Assembly: GCA_903813345.2 (NCBI GenBank)
Contig: CAIIXF020000009.1
Location: 28,494,740 to 28,558,739 of the forward strand
DNA: 64,000 bases
Direction: 5' to 3'
Source of the DNA: Owenia fusiformis
Lineage: Eukaryota; Annelida; Polychaeta; Sabellida; Oweniidae
Positions 58,207-64,000 of the stretch are shown here, piece by piece. Made by a program: the position numbers and the translations under genes. Within the stretch, counting starts at the first letter, position 1. Every line of letters starts with the position of its first letter. The notes under the pieces are model-generated. The model worked only from the letters and a program-made list of their open reading frames with translations, had not been told where the DNA came from and ran no database searches.

Positions 58207-59811
58207 AATTTGTGAACTTGATGGCATTGCTCGTGTAATAATTATCAACTGTATCAGTTGAAGATGATACCTGTAGCTATTTTCAAGAAATTTTGAAAAC
58301 AATGTGAACGCTTTTTCTCAGTCCCAATATTGTTTCTCCCATTGACTGAAATATTTAGAAACCTTGAAATGTGAACACCTGCTAATCCAAACACTTTTGG
58401 CCGGTCCCAGTGGCATTTGGATGAGACAGGTTTTACTGTACATGTATATCTATTGTTATAGTGAACAGTACGAAATATTAAACAAAAAGTATTTTATCAT
58501 CAACAATTGTGTGTTAACTTAAAATTAAATAGTTTCTTCCTCCCTTTTCAAACCGTGTACATGTAATTACCGAAATGGGAGTAGGTAGTTACCAGTTTCA
58601 CCACCAGGTGGCTGATTCGGGTCAATTAACATGGCAGGTATATAAGTTCCCTTAAACTTGAATATTATCAATTTAAGTGGCTCAATTTTCATATAACCCT
58701 TATGTGTCTGATTATTATACTAATGAAAATATGTCCAGTAAAGCAAAATATTATCTGTCTACTAAAAGAAAAGATATTTCATTTTTTGTGATTTTATAGC
58801 ATGGGGTCTATGGGGAATCTCCCCGAGCTAGAAGTCACATTTTCAAATAAAATTAATTTTTCAAAGTTGATAAACACTTTTTAAAACCACATTTCTAGAT
58901 GTAATTTTACATGTACATTTCAAATATGATATTACTTTGACTGAATTTTGAATTTTTAATGACATAAATCAAGATTATTTCTACTCGCATCTGGGTTATT
59001 ACAATAGGACCTTGATATTTAAAAGGTTAAACAAAACCAAGGCATCCATAAATAAGACTTCATTAAAACTATTAAACCTGTTGCATACAATTAATTTCAT
59101 GGCAAATTATAATTTATAACCATAAATACACATCATAAACAAGAAACGCATGTTTTTTATGCTCAGAAAGTTAGAGAATATATATATTTCAGAAAACTGT
59201 ATAACATAGTAAATCTTTAAAAACATGCATTTTTTAACAATCACACTGTATATCAAAATTCTATTGCTCTCTTTGTTTATACATGGTTTTTAATATCAAT
59301 CATAACACCCTTGGTATATGAAGCAAAAATGGTGACTGGTTCAGTACAACAGTGTGACATGTACATGTAGTAAGTACATCGGTTATTTTCAAATGTTAAT
59401 TTCTCAATTACTAGCTTTTTATCTTCTTTCATGTTTTTGAAATCTCTGATATCTTGGAATGTTTTCGAAGTTCCCCAAATTTTCATAAATTTTTAAACAT
59501 AGTAAAAGAGAAAAAAGTTTTAATGCTTTTACTTCGTCTAGAAATTTAAAAAATCCAAGACATCATAGATTTCAAATTTGACATGAGAAAGTACACATTA
59601 AGCTAGTTATGGGTAATTTTAACATATATTCAAAAAAATAACCATTGTACCACATCACTCACACTGTTATACCAGACCGGTCCATTATCGGTAGCTGCAT
59701 CTGCATATACCAGGGGTGCATAATGGTTTATTTTTTAACAATGATAGCATTTGGCAATTAACATTTTGGTAAAATTTCCAAGCCCTGTCATAATCAAACT
59801 TAATTAAGTCA

Positions 59812-59925
59812 CCACGAGAAGTGGCAGCAGTTAGTGGTTCGTGTTCGTTAGTTGGTGTTCAGTGTCTGTAATGTAGCAAATGGCAGGTGGTGACATTTTG
59901 CACGTTAATACCTTGTTTGTTTATC
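59812..59925 (-). repeat. Short interspersed repeat, reversed ACAAGGCATTAA copy
   Basis: GTGTCTGTAATGTAGCAAATGGCAG and TTTGCACGTTAATACCTTGT are the reverse complement of the motifs at 14503-14560. Confidence 0.55.
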
Positions 59926-61497
59926 GATGATGGGTAAAGTATTTGGTCTGATCAATTGCTTTTTTATCACTTAATTAATCAGATATTAGTATGACAATGA
60001 AAGGATGATTAAAGTTTCATTACCTTTTTAAATGTTAATTAAATGTTAAAATCAGTTCATGTAACAATGAAATGTAGTCAATTTAATGGCTATATCTTGG
60101 TAACTACTCTATATTTTCCTATCAAGAAAGACACAGAATATCATTAAAACCACGTTCACCCTCTGGACAAACCCCATTTCCAAACAACTGTATAACTGCT
60201 ATTTCATATACCCAGTAGAGTTTTCAGGGACATATTGCATCTGTAATAGAACAAGGTGTGAAAATAAACATATAATTCATATGCAGTCATTTTATTGCAT
60301 TTTCACAGTTGAAGTGAAATTACGATAAGTGGGAAAAATGCCCTGGAGCGGGAGATAAAGTGGGTGATAGTAACCTCATAATCAGGATACAGGATATATC
60401 TTACCACCTTATCACCCTAAAAATCTACTAGGCATAGGATAAATTACTCCATTTTGCCTTTCTTTATTGATATATGTGCAAAAACTATCCCGAGATTATC
60501 TGAGTCCTTTGGTATACTTTAAATGAAAAAAAACCATACACTAGTGAATAGTGAAACATTTTATCTACTTCTACTGAATAACTCTGGGACTATATTTATT
60601 CTTGTTTAATACATGTTTATGAATATCATTTGGTGACAGCACCTAGACTATCAACAGAGTGAATACTTAAGTTTGATAAAAAAAATCCTCTGTTTAGTGT
60701 TGGCTTCCTTCTAATCTTTAATCTATTTTTGATTTTTTTAAATCTCATCCGCTAATTCTTACATTTTTCCATTTTTCAAAGTTTTAAAATCAATTTAATT
60801 ATTGTGCATGGTTTTAACACAACAACTATGGAAGGGCCATTCGTAATATATATGGATGCGATCAATTAAGTGAACTTGATAAACAATAACCAATAAATAC
60901 ATTTTGACCTATCGTAACAGCTGTTTGAAGTTTTACAAAAACTGATGACAATAGATAACCATAAATACACTGGAATTTGATCTCTGAATTAGACTTTAAT
61001 TGGACATGAGTGAACTCAAAGTTCGGCCAAAATAGAGCATGAGAACAGATGTACTCTAGTGCATAAGAATTGAACCCATTTTGCGCAAACCTCGTGTTCG
61101 CTGATGTCCAAGTAAAACCCTGAGATCAAATGTTGGGGTTTTCATAATACATGTAATATCAAATTACTGTCCATATAAAATGTATAAATGTAATACATAA
61201 AATCTGAATACAATGACACACGATTATCTTTTAAATCACAAAAATTACTTAACACAGATCATTTCATTGCACCTTTAATAATAACAAGAAATTCCGGAAA
61301 AATATTTATGTTTTATCTTCTTGCGTTACCTAAGTGAGCTAGTCAAGAAGGCACCAATCACTTATACATAAATATGGGATATTATATAAATATCACAATT
61401 GTTCACACTTACTATCTAGTTACATTATAGGGATGAGAATGAGATAAATCTTATCATGAAAAATATGTGAAGACACTTTACCGTTTTATACAAGTAG

Positions 61498-61812
61498 AGC
61501 AAACCTATATATTTGAACACCTTTTAATATAGACTCTTCCTCTCCGTTTATGTATATGAACACCTGCTTTTTGGAGTGGTTCTAGTGTGGCGTTCAAATT
61601 AGACAGGTCAGGCCCGTAGCCAGGATTTGCCAAGGGGGGGTTCAGTTTTCAAAAATTTCCAGGGGGGTTCACATTTGACAATTTTGGCCCAAATATGGCT
61701 AAAATCACTTGAGAAGTGCTCAAAATGGTGAAAAACTGCATGATTTTGATGATCGCCCGAACCCTGTGAACCACCCCTGGCTACGGGCCTGAAGGTTTTA
61801 GTGTACAAAGTC
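61498..61812. mobile_element. Pogo/Tigger-like MITE split by a later insertion
   Basis: The outer copy runs from about AGCAAACCTATATATTTGAA to GGTTTTAGTGTAC. It is interrupted inside the phrase GACAGGT/AGGTTTTAG by the element at 61609-61791, so the insertion order is clear. Confidence 0.65.
61609..61791. mobile_element. MITE with CAGGCCCGTAGCCAGG / CCTGGCTACGGGCCTG ends
   Basis: Perfect 16-bp terminal inverted repeats. AGGT is duplicated at the target (one more base may match imperfectly). It is closely similar to 19709-19872. Confidence 0.85.
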
Positions 61813-62563
61813 TGTAAATGCTGATTTGACAATTAAGTAAAAAATCAGAGAATGCAAGGAAAAATATAGTTAATATTAACAATAAGATCGATTAATGTAA
61901 ACATTATAATGAAGTACATATGATTTGCTCGGGTCTATATACAACTTACAAGGGAATTTCGTTCACTGTAGAGAAGAACAACAAGGAAGTTGGATGCCAA
62001 TATTACAAAGAGCCTTGGCATCCTCTCTTTGTCAAATTACACAAGCAGGATCAGAAGAACTCTATATATTTTCAAATATAGAAAATTTTGTATGAACATT
62101 ATTCATTATAATGAATAATATATAGAGCATCATGATTGCCTCTCTTTATCACATTACACTGTGCATGACTGACAGAATTCAAGCAGAATCAATACAACTC
62201 CATATATTTCCAAATATAGAGGATTTTGTATGACATTATTCATAATATATGGATAATATATAGAGCATCATAATGGCCACATCATGGTAAGGGCCCAATC
62301 ACATGCAAGTAACACTACAACCATAAAGTAGATCAGAGAAATAGTGCAAACCTACACCTCATTTGCATCTTAATTATAATATACAAGTTCAGTAAAATCA
62401 TATGCTGCTTTCAATCTTTTTGAGAGAAGAACAAATTCATTCAGTCTACTATATCTAGTATTCAAATGAAACTGACTCCCATGTCAGATATTAATACGCA
62501 ATGGTCTAATATGGGCAGGCGTCAGTAATATATCCAAATATGGAAAGGTGTCAGTAATATATC

Positions 62564-63835
62564 CTAATATGGACAGCCAACGAGTGTTAGTAATATCCTC
62601 TTGTAATCCCCTGAACAGTCATCCTGAAAGTACACAAAGTATATATATTTGTTGGTTTTGATGCAATACATGATCAAAGCATTCTCTTGCACTGTTGTTT
62701 GTGATCAAATTAAAGTAATTTATAAAAATCTCAGATTTTTATTTATAATATATTAAATCTTTCCATAACGATATAAAATCATGTCTTACAAAAATGCACA
62801 TTAAGAGTCCCATGATGTACCAAATAATCAATGGCTAATTTAATACTGATACGAGCATATCCATATAATAACTTAATAGCGTAGAATAACTTAAGTATCA
62901 CCCAATACCAAAAGACATGAATATTCTCTGTATCATGCAAATTGTAAGCTGCAATAATTGGATATGACTTCACACATATCTATTATATGGATGATCATAT
63001 TCAATTGAATAGTTATGCATAAATATGATAACACCTGTTGGTCGCTCAATTATGTACCATCCTTAAGACCCCTAATGCAGCTAATGTGCACCTAATGTGC
63101 ACCTAATTAGCACCTAATCTGCATCCCTGATACACCTACCTTTATAAACTGGTCTAGGGACTGATGGTATAGCTTCTGGAACTCTTGCTTTATCTGCACC
63201 ATGTCTACCTCAGAACGGGTAACAGTCACTCTTATAAGAGCCTGGTCATCTGTTCCCAAACCCTACAAGTAATATTTACATGTACTTACATGTATATATC
63301 AAAATCAATATCACATTAATAATGTAGATTGATATAGTCTTGATTGAATAAAATGACAGTGGATTGGATTGGGGGTGTATTGGGGGTTATTTTCCTTGTG
63401 AAAGGTTGTTTCTTTTGCTTGATGTGTTTTGTAACTTCCCCTTTTAACTCTTAGCAGCCTGCCATTGAGTGAACTTGCAAAGTGGCTTTCTTCTGGTGTC
63501 CCCTGATTAAACACCTCTTAAGGATAACAGTTGGGAAATGACGCAGTTAGTTTCCTTGGGGGGCAAGGGATAAATTATGGCTTCATTAGCGAAGAATTTT
63601 AATATTCAAATGAAAACATAACATTTAAAAAATTTTGGAGATGAGGAAAGGGGGTTCAAACAGAAATTAACTTCATTCTTCAATGTCTGTTGTTAATTAG
63701 ACACCATCCCTTAAACACATGCTATTGAAGAATGGCAGGCCACATGTGCAAATGAGAAATATTCCCGACTTCTTACCTTCATTGCTCTGTAGAGTTTAGT
63801 GGCAAAGTAGGCAGGCCCATTGCGGACACATCCAA
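62564..63835 (-). CDS. Annexin, last three exons (partial)
   Basis: Exons 63835-63777, 63262-63140 and 62623-62564 (stop TAG at 62566-62564) join in frame and cover annexin repeat IV: CVRNGPAYFATKLYRAMK, then GLGTDDQALIRVTVTRSE, the type II calcium-binding loop G-GTD with an acidic cap about 40 residues later (DDCSGDY), and the C-terminal end ILLTLVGCPY. Annexins bind acidic phospholipids in a calcium-dependent way on the cytoplasmic side of membranes. The GXGTD and the downstream acidic residue are present, so calcium binding by this repeat looks intact. Repeats I to III and the N-terminus lie right of the window. Which annexin subfamily it is cannot be told from one repeat. Confidence 0.9.
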
Positions 63836-64000
63836 CTATAAACCAAATTGAAAGAAAAATAAATTATTACAATTTAGATAAAAATCAAATAAAAATGATA
63901 AATAACTAAACTAGTATGTCCACTTAAATCCAAGCAAAGTGACTATGACGCATCATATTTAATAATTCTAAAATCAGAAATATTTCAGCCACAAAATAGT

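Larger units (their letters stand above)
58207..62563. other. Intergenic region with dispersed repeats, no gene seen
   Basis: It contains a 3' part of a pogo/Tigger-like MITE (about 58290-58440, ending GACAGGTTTTACTGT), a reversed ACAAGGCATTAA-family copy (59812-59925), a fragment related to the inner fold-back elements (about 60340-60420), a nested MITE pair (61498-61812) and an imperfect duplicate near 62060-62110 and 62190-62240 (CTCTATATATTTTCAAATATAG type). No exon-like sequence was recognised. Confidence 0.55.

Overview
The window is AT-rich nuclear DNA from an animal, most likely a bivalve mollusc. Genes are split by GT-AG introns, and several introns carry short inverted-repeat transposons. 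Two or three repeats combine a tandem core, an ACGG-type microsatellite and a terminal hairpin, the layout described for bivalve pearl / Cg_HINE (Helitron-like) elements. The species cannot be named from the sequence alone. All exon joins below were read by eye from splice sites and checked for reading phase; none has transcript support.

Layout, left to right. (1) 1-2100: a 162-bp satellite and its microsatellite tail. (2) 2130-5867, + strand: two tandem intronless heparan sulfate 3-O-sulfotransferase-like genes. (3) 7479-38773, - strand: 20 coding exons of the DHX9 (RNA helicase A) orthologue, from the start codon to the region after helicase motif VI; its C-terminal exons lie left of the window. 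(4) Inside one 20.1-kb DHX9 intron, which separates the exons for motif V and motif VI, sit three tandem + strand paralogues (10127-17312, 18529 to about 21637, 24000-27362). Each codes for a secreted protein with a signal peptide, two Ig domains, one sushi/CCP domain and EGF-like domains. Every internal exon is phase 1-1. The middle copy lacks the last two EGF exons. (5) 39.6-46.1 kb, probably the first DHX9 intron: a pair of inverted repeats of about 690 bp with a 5' truncated non-LTR retrotransposon between them. (6) 47611-55597, + strand: an 8-exon gene of unknown function, head to head with the probable DHX9 promoter. (7) 56776-58206, + strand: an intronless type II membrane glycosyltransferase (GT12 / B4GALNT-like) whose stem is a 21-bp tandem repeat. 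(8) 62564-63835, - strand: the last three exons of an annexin gene.

The main discovery candidate is the nested antisense cluster of Ig-Ig-CCP-EGF genes inside DHX9. It has modular symmetric exons, a decayed duplicate EGF exon, a truncated copy and a strongly diverged first Ig domain that has lost a disulfide cysteine in one copy. A secreted recognition role, perhaps in immunity, fits the domains but is inference. Secondary candidates are a 90-bp hairpin repeat found six times in one orientation, only in DHX9 introns, and the large inverted repeat in the gene of a helicase known to act on inverted-repeat RNA.
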